From Salminus brasiliensis (Eukaryota; Chordata; Actinopteri; Characiformes; Bryconidae), in contig NC_132888.1 of assembly GCF_030463535.1 (NCBI RefSeq), positions 23,897,269 to 23,961,268 on the forward strand: a DNA stretch of 64,000 nucleotides. Reading direction: 5' to 3'. The notes below the pieces were generated by a model. It was not told the origin of the DNA. It searched no databases and saw only the letters and a program-made list of their open reading frames with translations. How positions within the stretch are numbered: the first letter of the stretch is position 1; each line of letters opens with the position of its first letter. Made by a program: the position numbers and the translations under genes. Positions 1 through 13,800 of the stretch are shown here, one piece after another.

Positions 1-12
1 GCACAGTTCTCA

Positions 13-49
<37 letters not shown>

Positions 50-1338
50 CAATATTATACAGTATATATAGACAGCAGACATTATAGGCATAATCTGTAA
101 TAACAGAGGCTTGCTGTTGGGTCAATAATGGTAAGAGGAAAAGACCTAGGTTCTTCAGTGTGGCCTAGATGAAGAGGCTTTAGGGACGAAGACTGCTTAA
201 AGGAACAGTCGATCAGCCGAGATAGATCGGACATCTGAGGTGTGCTTACTTTTAGCTTAGAGATGCTAGGCTAACTGTGCTAACAAATACTGGAGTGAAA
301 TAACATGGAAAGAGTGTTTTCAGACTAAAACGAAGTCATGTCGTGTTCCAGACTGGTGACAGTGAGATTGGTGACGAGCGAAGTCCAGTGTTTGTTAGCA
401 ACATTAGCACCTAGCACCTCCTACTCTAAACTAAAGATGCAAACTCTAGATACCTAGCATGTCTTGTCTTACTGACTGATTCTGGAGCCAGTGATAAATC
501 GTGCTCATTGCATTAACCAGCCAAACTACTCGATACCTATGCTGACCTCTTCATTTGGACTTCTGGAAAAGACTGTTCAGAGTACAGTCTTGTAGAATCT
601 ACAGAAAGGTGCATGGCGGCTAATCTGGTGGCCTAAGGTGGCCCATCGCCTAAATACAACACCTTACACCTTTATTTTGCCATCTAACGTTATATATAAT
701 TCATACACATTATGAAAAGAGCTTATGTGTAACAATATGGGAAGGGTTCTAGAAGTGAGGTACCATAAAAAACCTTAAACGATATAGAAACTACATTAAA
801 AAGCCCTCATTATCACCCCCGCAGGGCAGAGACCTAGACAGGACAGGACTGCTGCCGCCGCCGCTGCTGCTGCTGTTGTTCATTGTATTGAGGGGAACAA
901 GGCATAGTGAACTGCCTCATCTGAAGTTAATTAGGTGCAGTTAGTAGGAAGCCTGTGGCTACTGGGGCATAAAGGGACCAAGACAACGTATGAGCATTGT
1001 GTTAAGAGCTGAGCAGGGTAGACAAAAAGGCCTTTCACACCAGGATCACTGATTATTTACATTTAAGGCCCTGAAGCATTGATTCCTGCAACAAAATGCC
1101 AGACATAAACAGCAATGCGCTGAATTTACTGGATTCAAAAATCGATTCCACGTGAATAAAACATATTCATACCAGCAAATATGATGCACATAGTTGATAT
1201 TTGATATTATTTCTGCAAATAAAACAAAGCCAGTGGTCATGAACTATGAACATATGCTCTGACATTTATGTGCTAAGTATTACTAGTCATGTCTGCTTGA
1301 TTCCAGAGCCTTTCTGGCGGAAACAGGAAAAAGACAGA
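1..1338. other. 3' flank of nek8, no gene seen
   Basis: Begins with a (TA)n microsatellite at about 15-46. A GCC/CTG triplet run lies at 850-880. A possible minus-strand AATAAA (tttatt on the plus strand) at 671-676 could end the nek8 3' UTR. No coding pattern is seen. Confidence 0.5.
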
Positions 1339-4300
1339 TTAGGCTACATTACGTTTCACAGCCAAGAGTGTGTTGCCATGGCAACAAGCCACTGATGTAA
1401 CCGTGAATGGGTGGCTCTCATCAAGCTGCACTGCCTTGGGGATCCCAGAGTCCTCCTCTTTCCTGCCGAGGCGGCCACGGGCTCCTTTCCCCCAGGTGTA
1501 CACCTCTGCCTCTAAAGGACAGGAAAGCATCAAACACTGTTTTGTAGGCTACTAATAACATAATGCAGTCATAGCACAGGGCACGACTCAAGAGTATGAA
1601 TGTGCCCAGCAAACATGAAAGACAGAAAGGCTTCAGACACACACAAGCTAATCTTTAAGACATAAATAAATCAGTAAAAGCTACAAATGAACCAGTGTCC
1701 CTATTTAAACGAAATGTCATGATCATTTCATTAAATAATGATGAAAGTGCACCTCTGTATGAATGTATAAACGCCAAATGATTAAACAAATTGATCACAA
1801 TATTAAAACCTTATAAAAACAATAATTTACCCTTTCATTATCGGCTTTACACAAATGATTTATGTTTGGTGCAAGAAGAGTATGTGAACCCTTTAGAAGT
1901 TCCTGGACGTCTGCACTGATTACCAATCAAATATGGTCACAGTCACAGTTAGACAAACACACTAACGGTTGTACTGTTGTCATCCATATTGCAGGCTAGA
2001 AAAAGTAAGTGAACTCCTTTACTGTCCATTTTAATGACGTTTCCTGCAGATAAGATTTCGAACCATTCCTCCCTGTGAACTTATTTAATTTCATTAATAT
2101 TTTTGAGATGTCTTGCATGCCGAGCCCTCTTCAGGTGGTGGACACAGTATATCGACAGGGGCAGGGGCAGGGGCAGGACTCTGACTTGGCCTTTCCAACA
2201 CAAATCCTTTTTATTTACAACCATTTAGTTGATTTATTTGTGTGCTTTGAGCTACTGTCTTCTTGTATCACCCAACATGGTGTCATCAGCTTGAGGTTAT
2301 AGTCTAACTGCCCTTATATGCTCATGTAAAATTATTTAATCAGTCAGGACCAGTCAGATGTTCAGGGCAAATCAGAGACAGGCCGCAGTGTTTTTATTGG
2401 ACAGTGATTTCCTTCATGGTATCATTCCATGAACACCATGAACACCGTTCTTGTTTAGATCCATGAATAAAGGGGTTTTGGGGGGTTGGTAGTTCTTGGA
2501 GAAGTCATTAATAGAGCTTCACTTACTTTTTCTAGCCTGCACTGTAGATGCTCAGTAAAAGTAACAAACAGTACAACTGTCTGTGTGTTATTAAATGACT
2601 TGTCTATAACTGTGACTTACACAGATAACGATCAGACCCCCCCCCCCCCCCCAAGTCATTCTAAAGTGTCCACTTACTTTTTTCCTGCATGCATACAGAG
2701 GTGGACAAATGAACGCAAATGAGGTACAAAGCAACATGGATTACTTATGTAAATAAAAAAAAAAAGAAACTGAATGAAACCTGCTCCAATAGCCAGAGTG
2801 AAGGCATCTCCGCATGCTACCATGGTGACGCCCTGCAGCCCTGGCACCGGGTAGGGCACTCTGCTGCTGCGGCGAGAACTGCAGCCAAGCTGCCCATGCT
2901 GATTGCTGCCAAAGGTGAAACACTGACCTCTCTCTGCGTTTTTAGAACACACAGGCGTCAGTTTGCCTCTGTAACTGTGATAACGGCACATTGCGATGCA
3001 ACAAGTGAAAGGATTCCTTGTCTTACCAGTGACTGCGGCGGAGTGAGCCGTTCCGATGTCAATGTACACGATCTTCTCCAAGTTTAGTGGAGCTGATTGG
3101 ACAGGCTGGAATGTGTGCACCTCCTCCACCTGACAGCAAGAGGGCGGTTCCTCTGTATCAGCAATCTTATCCAGTCCAAGTTTGTTAAACCTGTAAAAGA
3201 GGCATATCACTGGTTCATACCACTTTTTCACAGTGCTTAAATTAATGCAGATATGGGTCAGAAGCAGCAGGTCATGTTCACATCAACCATGAGAATGGAG
3301 CGTGGAGTGATTGTTGGTCTCAGACAGGCTGGTTTGAGTATTTCTAGAACTGCTGATCTCCTGTAATTTATAGCACAACAGCCTCTGGCATTTTCTCAGA
3401 ATGGTGCAATACAGTAAAACAACCAATAAACAGCAGTTCTGCGGCTGAATACGGCTTGTTGATGAGAGAAGTCAACGCAGAGCAGTCAGACTATGTTGGA
3501 GCGGACAGTAAGCCTACAGTAACTCACACTCTGTACAACTCTGGTGAACAACACAGGGTGCATCCTGAAGTGGATGGACCACAACAGCAGAAGACCACTT
3601 CGGATTCCACTTCTGTCCGCCAAGAACAGAAAGCTGAGGCTGCAATTGTAACAGGCTCGCCAAAACCAGACGGCAGAGGACTGCTAAATGTAGCCTGGTC
3701 TCAACTGCCTCAGAATCTGGCACCAATGCTAGATGTGAATCCATGGACCCAACCTGTCTTGAGTCAACCCAACAGTCCAGGCCTGGCACCAGTTAGTATC
3801 AGTCAGAACCTACATACCGATGTTGGTGGCCATGTGCATTCCTTCATGACCACAATTTACCAAACAGCCACTTCCAGCATGATGATGCTTAAAAGCTGTC
3901 TCGATCTGGTTTCATGAACATGACTTGAGAACATAAGTTGAGTATTCCTCTACAGGAATAACTGGATCTGAATTCAATACAACACTTTGGGATGTAGTGG
4001 ACTGGGAGATACACAGCTGAGGCTGTTCTGAGCAAAAGGAGGTCATAGTCAGTAGGAATATAGTGTTCCTAATAAAGTGCTTGTTGAGTGAATATAAAGC
4101 AGGATGTGGGTAAACTCTGGAATCTGGACAGTACAGGGCAAGGCCATTTCCTGTGACGTAACGTCTTGTGATCCTTTTCACAGTTATGAGGCGAGCGTGA
4201 CAGGAGTTCCTAGCGTTCAAAACTGGTTAGTCAATGAAAGAAAATGCTGCCGGACAGGATATGGGTCAGGAGTTTAAAGTCATGAGCTGCTCAAATAAGA

Positions 4301-4776
4301 CAAAAGGTTTCAGTTGTCTGATGCTTTTAAGAGGTCAGGACAGATGTCTTTTGTTAGTACACTTAAGGCTCATTAAAATGTTTACCAGTGAAATCCAAGT
4401 GCCCAGATCTTCATACTGCAGGAGTAACATGCTGAGGGCAAAAGTCTGAGACTGACCCGTGTGTGACCTGTGGTATTATGCAATGCTATACTATTGCGCA
4501 AGGTCTCGGGCCACCTGGAAAGAAACTGTCTGTCTGTGTTTTACATGTACATGATTGACACCTAAGTGCTGAGCTGGTTAGAAGGTGCTGGTTCGGTTCC
4601 ACCTCGGTTCCAGCATAAGCCCTACCTGTTGCTGCCACAGGCCAGTATCTGGTGCTGGGTGCCGATGATCATGGAGCAGTCCACCCCGCACAACACTCTC
4701 TGGGCCTCGAACTCAGCTGGGACATTAACCTGCTGTGGGGCATTGTGGGTGTCCTGAGTGCCCAGCCCCAAGCGAC

Positions 4777-4821
<45 letters not shown>

Positions 4822-7800
4822 AAGGTGAAACTACTGGTCGGTTGGGCTGTCATAGAGATAACTGAGAGGAACGCGGAACAACACAGTGATCAGAGGACAG
4901 AGCACACAGCTAATTTACCATTGTCTCCTCGTCCCCAAGAGAACACCTCTCTCTCGTTGGTCACGGCCAGCACATGGGAGGCCCCGCAGGACACTTGCAC
5001 CAACTCGTAGCCCAGGAGAGCCTCCACTATTTTTGGCTGGAGACAAAACGACAAAGGCAAACGCAAAGTCAGGAAAAACAACCTTCCTTTTCAACCATGC
5101 GTACATTCATATAGATCATGTGAAAAAGTTAGAACACCCTGTAAAATCCTTTGTTTGAATAATACTGAGAGGGAAGGCAACATAAATAAACATAAACATA
5201 CAACTGAAGGAAATGACTTTTATAATAATCTGTAAAATGTAATTAATAGAAATGCAGAACACTCCCACATTTATAATTCCTAAAAATGGCTCAAATTGGA
5301 ATCAGGTTTAGTTTGATTTGCTCTTGATTGGCAATTAGGCATCTGTGCAAGGCTAAATCACTAACCCACTGTCTTTTTACCATCTTTCTTGTGGTGTCCA
5401 CAAAAGGAAAACTCAAAATTGCATGTGGCGAAGCAAAACCTAGAGATTTTTTCACCCCTATTTGGACCACCAATTACCCAACCCGGACGTAATCCGCCAT
5501 CTACCCACCATGGAGAGAGCCAGGCCAATTGTGCTCTCTCAGGGCCTGCGGGATTCGAACCAGTGATCCTCTGATCATAGTGAAAATAGTGATAAAGCCT
5601 TAATAATCACATTGTGTTATTGTTATCCTACTGAGCCCTACTGTTATTTTTTAGACATATTATTTAGTTACCATTAATGAATCAGTAACTACTATAAATG
5701 ATTCAGTAACTGCTACTGAGCTAATATGTAACTTCTTTGGTTTCAGAATTCAAAACAGTGTGCTTAAGTGGTTTCTGACACTGTGTTACCTACTCAATAC
5801 TTCAAGCGTACAAAAGCATAGCATGAGGCTAAAAACAGAAGTGCTACTAGCTACCTTCATCCTTTTTATTGTCTGAAATGTTATTTTCTGCTGACCTGCT
5901 CCTTCAGTAGTTCATGACTTTGTTCCTGACCATCCTCCTAGACGCTGGACACCTCAACACTGCCCTAAACATTTGTAACCATCGTTTTTAATAGAAATAC
6001 ACTCACTGGTGTGAAAATGGAAAAATTACATTCAATTAAAACCAAAGAGATACAACAACTGGCTGGACTGGCTGGACTGGCTCTCTACAACTTGTTGACG
6101 TCACACCTTGCTCGCAGGGAACTGGGTGATGGATGGAGTAATGGATGGAAGCTGATCACCAGAGTATGGAACTGCCCAAAACTATATCCCATTTGTCACA
6201 GATTGGGACAACTACACTTGAGCTTGAAGTCAGTATGAACTTGAACATGTCCCATGTCCGGTATGCGCTGGCCTTCATGCCAAAAGTGCCAAAGTTTGGG
6301 CTCTGCTGGTCAAATGACATGTTTTGTGGATTTTCTAAGCTAATTGTTGACTTACTTTTAATTGGAAAAGCCAATTAATGTCATCATTATCTCTATCATC
6401 AACATCATCTCTATCAAATGGCTCGAAGGTTATGAACAAAGGTGTCAGAAGTATTCATTCCCATTCATTCCTCAGGTAGTAGTGAAGATACTAGAGTTTA
6501 AAAAAAGACTTCTATAGAAGCTGAAGTATCAACTTAAGCTTTTTACTCCAGTAAAAGTGTAAAAGTACTGGTTTCAAAACCAAGTAAATGTAAAAGTAAT
6601 GGAAGGAAAACAAAGGCCGAAAGCTTAGGCCGCGCCACAGGGGTCTATAGTGCTCTACCCCCCCCCCCCCCCCCCCCCCCAAAAAACCCCATTTCTCTAA
6701 AAGCCAAAATGAGGAGAATGTTCTATTAAAATGTTGATGTTGAAAACGTTGGGCTGCACTAGGCTCCTGTTTCAGCTGCAGATCTGCCCATTGAAAATGA
6801 AGCATTTTAGTAATATCAGCTCTATTAAAGGAGCGTCTCTGTGCTCTACTGAGCATTAACATGAGCTTCATGGAGGAAAATATGTAGAGGCATGTGATCA
6901 ATAAGCTTTATTGGAATGTAAATGTGGGGCTTAGTCGGGACGTTTCACTGCAGGTCTCTTGAGTCTCTGCCACGGACACAGTCTTCATACTAGACTACAG
7001 ACGTCTGCTGTGAGCTTGCTGGAGATGAATGAAACGGAAATGAAATAGGAGTAATTTTTTAAATGTAAGGAGTAGAAAGTACAGATAATTGTGTAAAAAT
7101 GTTGTGAAGCTTCAGAGACTGGATCTTTCGAGCTGGTTTCAGGCTCTGGCTGAAGCAAAGGAGTTGTGGGCAACCTTTTCCGCCCAGGTTTGAACAAAAC
7201 GGGACAATAAATAATACAAACACTATTTTATTCCTTATTATCTGTAACCTTTACACCTCACTGTTGAAGTGCTTGTGGTGTTTATCAGTCATTTCCTTTT
7301 TCTCCTTTCCAGCTTGTTTGCAAACCTCAGAATAACTAAATATCATGACACATATCATCCTTTCATTTACATGCCTCCCAGTTATTACGGGAACGATCAT
7401 ATGGACGACTTACTTGTGTTACATCGTTCAAATTTCCATGTCCAAGACATCCATTGCTGCCACTCCCAAATGTCATGATTATTCCCCTGTCTGTGAGACA
7501 AATGAGAGCATTAAAGTTTTAACAGCTGATACAAAAGCTGTTAAAAAAACAACAACAAAGTCTGACCCCAAAACAAAGCATAAAATATTCATATGTTGCC
7601 TGTCAACAGCAGTAAACTAGGAGGGGGTGGGGTGTAAGAGGCTGTTTAATCATTTCTGGCATAATAAAAACAAACAGAAAATACGTGTAGATTCCAACCT
7701 GCCAAAACAGAGCATGAATGTAATTCAGTACAAAGCCAGCAATGTAGTTAAGCATGTAATTTGTAACATGAATAGGTTTGATTGATAAAAATGACATAGA

Positions 7801-10800
7801 TGTCATATAACTGGTTTTCTAAGGCCTACTAATCCCTGGAACTGAAAGAAGTGAGTCTTCAGCCTGAACATGAGTGACTCTAAGTGAGTAAGTAAGTAAG
7901 CTTTAAGCCAGGTCTATAAGGTGCTTTGCGTCCCAAACCCAAAATTCATTGTATTTATGCCCCAAAAGGTACATACATCCAGCCCCCTAGCAAAAGCCCT
8001 GCTAGCCCTAGTGTAAGCTGGCTAAATGGTAAAACACAGCGGCTAAATTCATGAACCAGGCCTCATGATCGCAGCTTCAGAAAATGGGAGCTCAAAAACT
8101 GCAACTGGGCATCTGTGCTAGGCTAAATCAGTAACCCACTGCCTTTTTTACCATCTTTCCTACCCAACGCCTGCACCTGTGCCAATGTCCACAAATGGGA
8201 ACCTCAACAGCGGCATGCGGCAAAGCATAACCTGGAGATAAGAACGAGTGCTAGGCTTAAAGCTAACCCAGCCAATTTCTTCAGCTAACTAACCACACAC
8301 CGCTCTGAAAGAACAGCAACACTATCCAGTAAAACACTGGAATACATTTTTAAAAATATATACAGAGTTAAAAACAACGCTAAGGCTATGTGGCTGTAAG
8401 CAGTCCTGATGACGTAGATGCCACAATGTTCATGTTGAAAAAAATTAAAGCAGCTAGTCTGTTGGAGGCTGCTTCAGGGGACTGGTTTCTGAACGCGTCA
8501 TCTTTTTTATTGTCCTGAATTTTCAGGTCCATGGGCCGTGACACAACGAGCATTCCAGGCTCTGTGGATGTTGACATATGTAGTTCAACAGCTTCTAAAC
8601 AAGGCATTCAAATTATTTCCTTTAAATAGATTTAATATTTTTTTAATAATCTTGTACTTCAGTTTACCTGTTAAAAATGGATTAGATTAAAACATATATT
8701 TAAATGTGTAAAAAGTTATAACCCTTGTGACTGGCGTGGCCTATAACAGGCAGTGTACCTGTCATGCAGGTCGTAAAGAGATCTCCACAGGAGACTGATT
8801 TGATGGTGACGCCAGATTGGCCCTCCAGGAAGCGAGAGATGAACTGTGGCTGCATCTGCTCCACAGCACCAGGCAGAGATGTCTCGCCAGAGCCCACAGA
8901 GGGAGCCTGTCACATCAAAGACAAAAGGGTCATTACAAGTTAAATTACCTGTCCAAAAATACTTTCACTATATGTTTGTGGACCCCCAAAGTAATTTCAT
9001 CATTCATAGCGTGCACCAACTGAACCTTACAGGTGTTCAAATGCATACACATAGTTTGTACACATTGCCAACTGTGCCTCAGGTCACCTTGCTCAATGCC
9101 AAGCATGAGCTAGAGGGGTAAAAACCCCCTCTGCATTAAGCTGTGGAGCTGTGGATCTGTGAAACTACGTTCGCTCCGGGGATTGAGCTCTATCCAGTAG
9201 CTTTGGAAATAGTTGGAGTGGGGTTTAAAATCAGCACAGTACAATATCTGGACCTAAGCTCACTAATGCCCGTATGGCTGACTGCAATAAAATCCTTACA
9301 GCAATGTTTCTCAGTGTAGTGGAAAGTCTTCACAGTAAATGCTGTTCCTATTAATAACCTTGTTTTTATAAGATTGGATACAAATGTGGCTACAACCTTT
9401 TTGCCATGTAGTGTATTTATCTTAAAGCAGCAGTATGGGAGAACTGGTATTTGTGCTCATGGGTTCCCCCTATAGGTGGAGAGTGTAATTCATAGCAGTA
9501 ATAACAAATTGTGCTTTGAGCTCCCTCTTTTGGTAAACATGATTTTTACAAACTCAGAGATCACATGATTCTGAAGCGGTTATTTGAAGGTATTTAAGGT
9601 ATAAATCTGCATAGTGTTGCTTTAAATAAATAATGGTTATAGGAGTAAACATACAGAGGAGTAAACATACAGACCCTTTGGCTTTAAGCAGGTAAAGGTA
9701 TATCACTGAACTAAACGCTACTGCTTTAAAGTGCAAGTAAACTGATGTGGGAGCTGATGGTGCCCTGAACATATGGAAGAGGCTCATGAGAGAAATCTGG
9801 CCAAAAACCAGGAGCTGGTAAAGCAGTGGTGCAGCCGAGGCTGGCGGGCTACCCGCAAGCCATCTGAAGTGTCTGGGTCTGTGAAGCACTGGCAGGCCTG
9901 GGAGTAACTGGAATGGCGAAGACGAGAGCCATTTGCTCCAATACGGAGGGGTCACCTGGGCGAGATGTTGAAAGAGCTGAAACCCCTGTTGATTCCAGGA
10001 ACATCACTGATGACGCATCCCAGCGCATTCCCGTGATGTATCTTGCAACCTCATACACTTACTCCTTGTAGCAAGTGCTTTATGCCCCCAGGAGATTCCA
10101 GTTCCTTCAGTTCCTCCTCAATTGATGATGAACATTTTCCCTCTATAACATAGTGGGAGCCCCGCATCTTCCAAATGTTAACATTCTCATTGGTTGCTGA
10201 AGTCACATACAAAACAAAGAAGCCTCTGGCTGGCTCCGTTCTCCCTTGTTCACTCGTTACTAAGCCCCGCCTCCGCAAGCTCGTTATCGACTCCCTAATG
10301 TGCATTTTTCTAACATGCTGAGTGGGCGGGAGACCCAAATGACTCATAAAACCAATAATAAATGACTCATAAAACCAATAATAAAAAACTCTAGTCTCTA
10401 GAGTGTATTTCAGTGTATTTCAGAGCCTGACCTCCCAGGTGATCAGCCGTCCAGATTTGGTGACGCCCATCTTCTGGGTGCGGCCCAGGGACACCTGCAG
10501 CACCTCCGCGTTGAGCATTGGCAGGCGCAGAGGCGTGGAGATGCCGCTGCCCCACGTGTACACCGAGGACAACGGGAGGGAGTGCATCATCTTTGTTGAA
10601 CTTAAACTTGACAGCCCACCTGAGAGAGAGAGAATGGATTCCATCACACTGTGATTTTTAAGCAGTTGATCGAGGTTTGTGTAGGAAGCCATGAGTCACA
10701 AATACAGCGGCATGAAAGAGGACCAGGCCTGCCCTGGTCCAACTACTGCTACCGTGAACGGTTGTACGAGTAAAAGACAACCTGAAAAGACTTCCATCTT

Positions 10801-13800
10801 TTACAGTTTTAGAAAACGTGGTCAATACTTGGTCAAGACAGCCCCTTTGGCAAATAAAAAAATACATTGTCAAAAGTTTGTGGACACCTTTTTTTTTTTT
10901 ATCTTGGGAAGGTTCTCCAGGAGTTTCTCTGGGGACATTGCTGTGAGGATCTGATTGCATTCAGTCACGAGGGAGGTCAGGTACAAACCTTGGATGATTA
11001 GTCTGGACTTCTATACAAACTCATGGGGCAGTTCTTTGGTATTAGAAGTTTGGCCTGTCGACGGTCCATAGGCTTATAAAAGCTAAACTTACTGACTAGA
11101 AGGGGCATCCACAAACATTTGGAAATAGCATGTAGAACCACAAGCTATGCTGGAAAACCTTTGGTAAGTGGGGTAGGTCATTTATAGAACTTTGTAAAGT
11201 ATGGTTTTGTACAGCACTGTTCATTCACACTGTAAAAAAAACCTTTGGTATTTAAAAAGTGTTAATATTTGTGCAGCAATACAGTTAGTAGGATGACAGA
11301 GACAGAATTTAGGTTTGAACCAGCCGTGCATTCCTCACTCTCATACCTTAAGAATTTTTTTACTGAATAAAGTTATCTGGATATAATTAATGTAATAGTT
11401 TTGTAAAGCAGCTTTATGCAAGAATAAGACAAGCTGAGAAATGCATAACCAGGATTAAAAGTGAAAGAATTATGTGGGCAGAAGAGTAATATTACAGGCT
11501 TTTACACAAAGATGACTAAGGCAACGGAGCATTTCCATACAGTGGGGACAAAAAAGTATTTAATCAGTCACCAATTGTGCAAGTTCTCCCACTTAAAAAA
11601 ATGAGAGGCTGTAATTGACATCATAGGTAGACCTCAACTATGAGAGACAAAATGAGAAAAAAAATTCAGAAAATCACATTGTCTGATTTTTAAATAATTT
11701 CTTTGCATAGTGCAGTAGTCAGGGGGCCAAGACCAAGGTAGCAACGACAGCGGCACTATTCTCCCAACTACAGTGAGTGGAGCAGCAAAATGGTTTTGAA
11801 GCTGTAATTTTAAGGTACAAATATACACATACAGTCACATGCACACCCCTTTCACCTTCTACAGTTTTATTATATTATAGATTATATTATTATTATAGAT
11901 TAAGTAGATTTTTTGTCTGTTTTTTAGACATTTGTGCTAATGAATTTATTAAAAATCGAAATGTGAAATAGCATATGTACACAAGTGTGCAAACTAGGGA
12001 TGCCGACCTGATATTAGATTAGATATCGGTCCCGATATTAACAAAAATTAGCTGGATCGGGTATCGGACAATTACGCCGATCGATGGAACCGATTCTTTC
12101 ACTTTTATTTGTTGGTAAGAGGCTGCACTAAATGTGCAAATAAATAAGTGACAAATGGCAGTTTAGTACATTTATCTATGTGTTCATTTGTTATATTATA
12201 TAAAGTAATGATTAAATCAACCCTGATGCCTTAAGTCTCTCCCACATGATCAGGTACACGGTTTATTAATACAGCAATGGTATCGGACTGGTATCGGGTA
12301 TTGACCTATATGCAAATTTTATGTATCGGTATAGGAACTAAAAAAGACGGATCGGTGCATCCTTAGTGCAAGCCCTTTGACATGATATCCAGCGCAATGC
12401 ACCTCAGAAACATGACAAGGACCTTAAGCACACAGCCAAGAGAACAAAGGAGTGGTTAGGAGTCTGTTAATGTACTTTGCCAGAGCCCAGACCTGAATCC
12501 AATCGAACATCTGCGAAAGAAATGTGGAATGGCTGTGGATGGGGACAGGCGCTCCCCATTCAACCTGACGGAGCTTGTAAGAATATGCCAAGAGCTTGAA
12601 GCAAAGGTGCATCAATCAAGCTAAGGCTGTGTACAGATATTTAACCCCTACATAACCGTAAACATCAACCTTAAAATAGAATTACAGACTTAATTAATGG
12701 CAAACTTAGAACAAACTCCAGAGCAAACTCCAAGCCATGGGGTCAGAAGAATTATCTGCAGACCTCAGAAACAGGACTGTGTCAAGGTATAGGTCTGGAG
12801 AAGGATGCAGAAAAATTGCTGCAGCTTTACACGTCCCAAAGAGTATAGTGGCCACCATAATTCGTAAAAGGAAGAAATTTAGAACCACCAGGAATTTTCC
12901 AAGACCTGGCCGCCCAGCCAAACTGTGTAGCCCCTAAATAACCTGTTTTTGTCAGTAAATTAAAACTGCATATTTTCTAAAATCCTGTGTTCACTTTGTA
13001 ATTATTGGCAAAAATAACGTCTATTGTACACTATTGTAGAATACGTCTGTAACGTAATAAAGCGTGGAGAAGGTGGAGGGGGTGTGTAGACTTTCCGGCT
13101 TGACTGTAGTGTTGCTTTAAGTCAGGTTCAGTGTCAAAGAGCCCCTTTTTCTGTACCATATGTGTATACTCCATAGTTTTTACCATGCCACCTACTTTAC
13201 ATGACTTCATATTCCACTAAAAGCAATTCTGTTCATTAATGTTTTTTATCCAATATAGGTTGCAGCATCTTCTGCTAGTAAAAGCCCTACACTGATGCTG
13301 AGTATTGATCAGTGGCATCTGTAATCGTTCTTTGAAACCCTAACCTTACAGCACTTTCACTACACACTCGATACCCCCTTTGGTAGTGCTCTACACTGTG
13401 ATTTCTTTTTTTTATAAGATCCCGTATAACAGTAGATGATGAATAATACATGAGGTTAGGACATGAAATCTTACCTCTAGTCCTGGTTCCAGTTACTCGT
13501 CCTCCAGGTCTGCCATGCGGGCCTGTCTGAACGCTGGACAGGGGCTTTTCAATTCTGTGGGGATGTCTTAATTCAGTATAAAAGCATTCTTCAGGGCCCC
13601 TGTTTGAATCTGTTAGAGATCTGTGATGTAGTGAATCGGTTGTAAAGCTGCCTCACCTGCGCATTTTGACATTGCCAATGTCAGTGTAGAGGTTAAGCAA
13701 TGGCCGGATGCAGATGGGGAGGGCCATGATCTCATTAAGCTGGGGCCGCTTGGAGGGGTCCAGATTGAGCATGTTGAGGATAAGCTGCCGGAGCTCTGGG

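Larger units (their letters stand above)
11831..13108 (+). mobile_element. Rearranged Tc1-like relic bounded by inverted ends
   Basis: The left end ACAGTCACATGCACACCCCT and the right end (reverse complement ACAGTCAAGCCGG...CACACCCC) form degenerate terminal inverted repeats. Inside are a C-terminal transposase piece (12395-12620), then an N-terminal helix-turn-helix piece (12737-12937), both plus strand but in the wrong order, and a nested hAT-like element. It lies in nek8 intron 6. Confidence 0.55.

Noticed and set aside
3456-3917. 153-codon plus-strand open frame as a host gene
   Set aside because: It lies wholly inside a decayed Tc1-like element in a nek8 intron and reads the transposon text.
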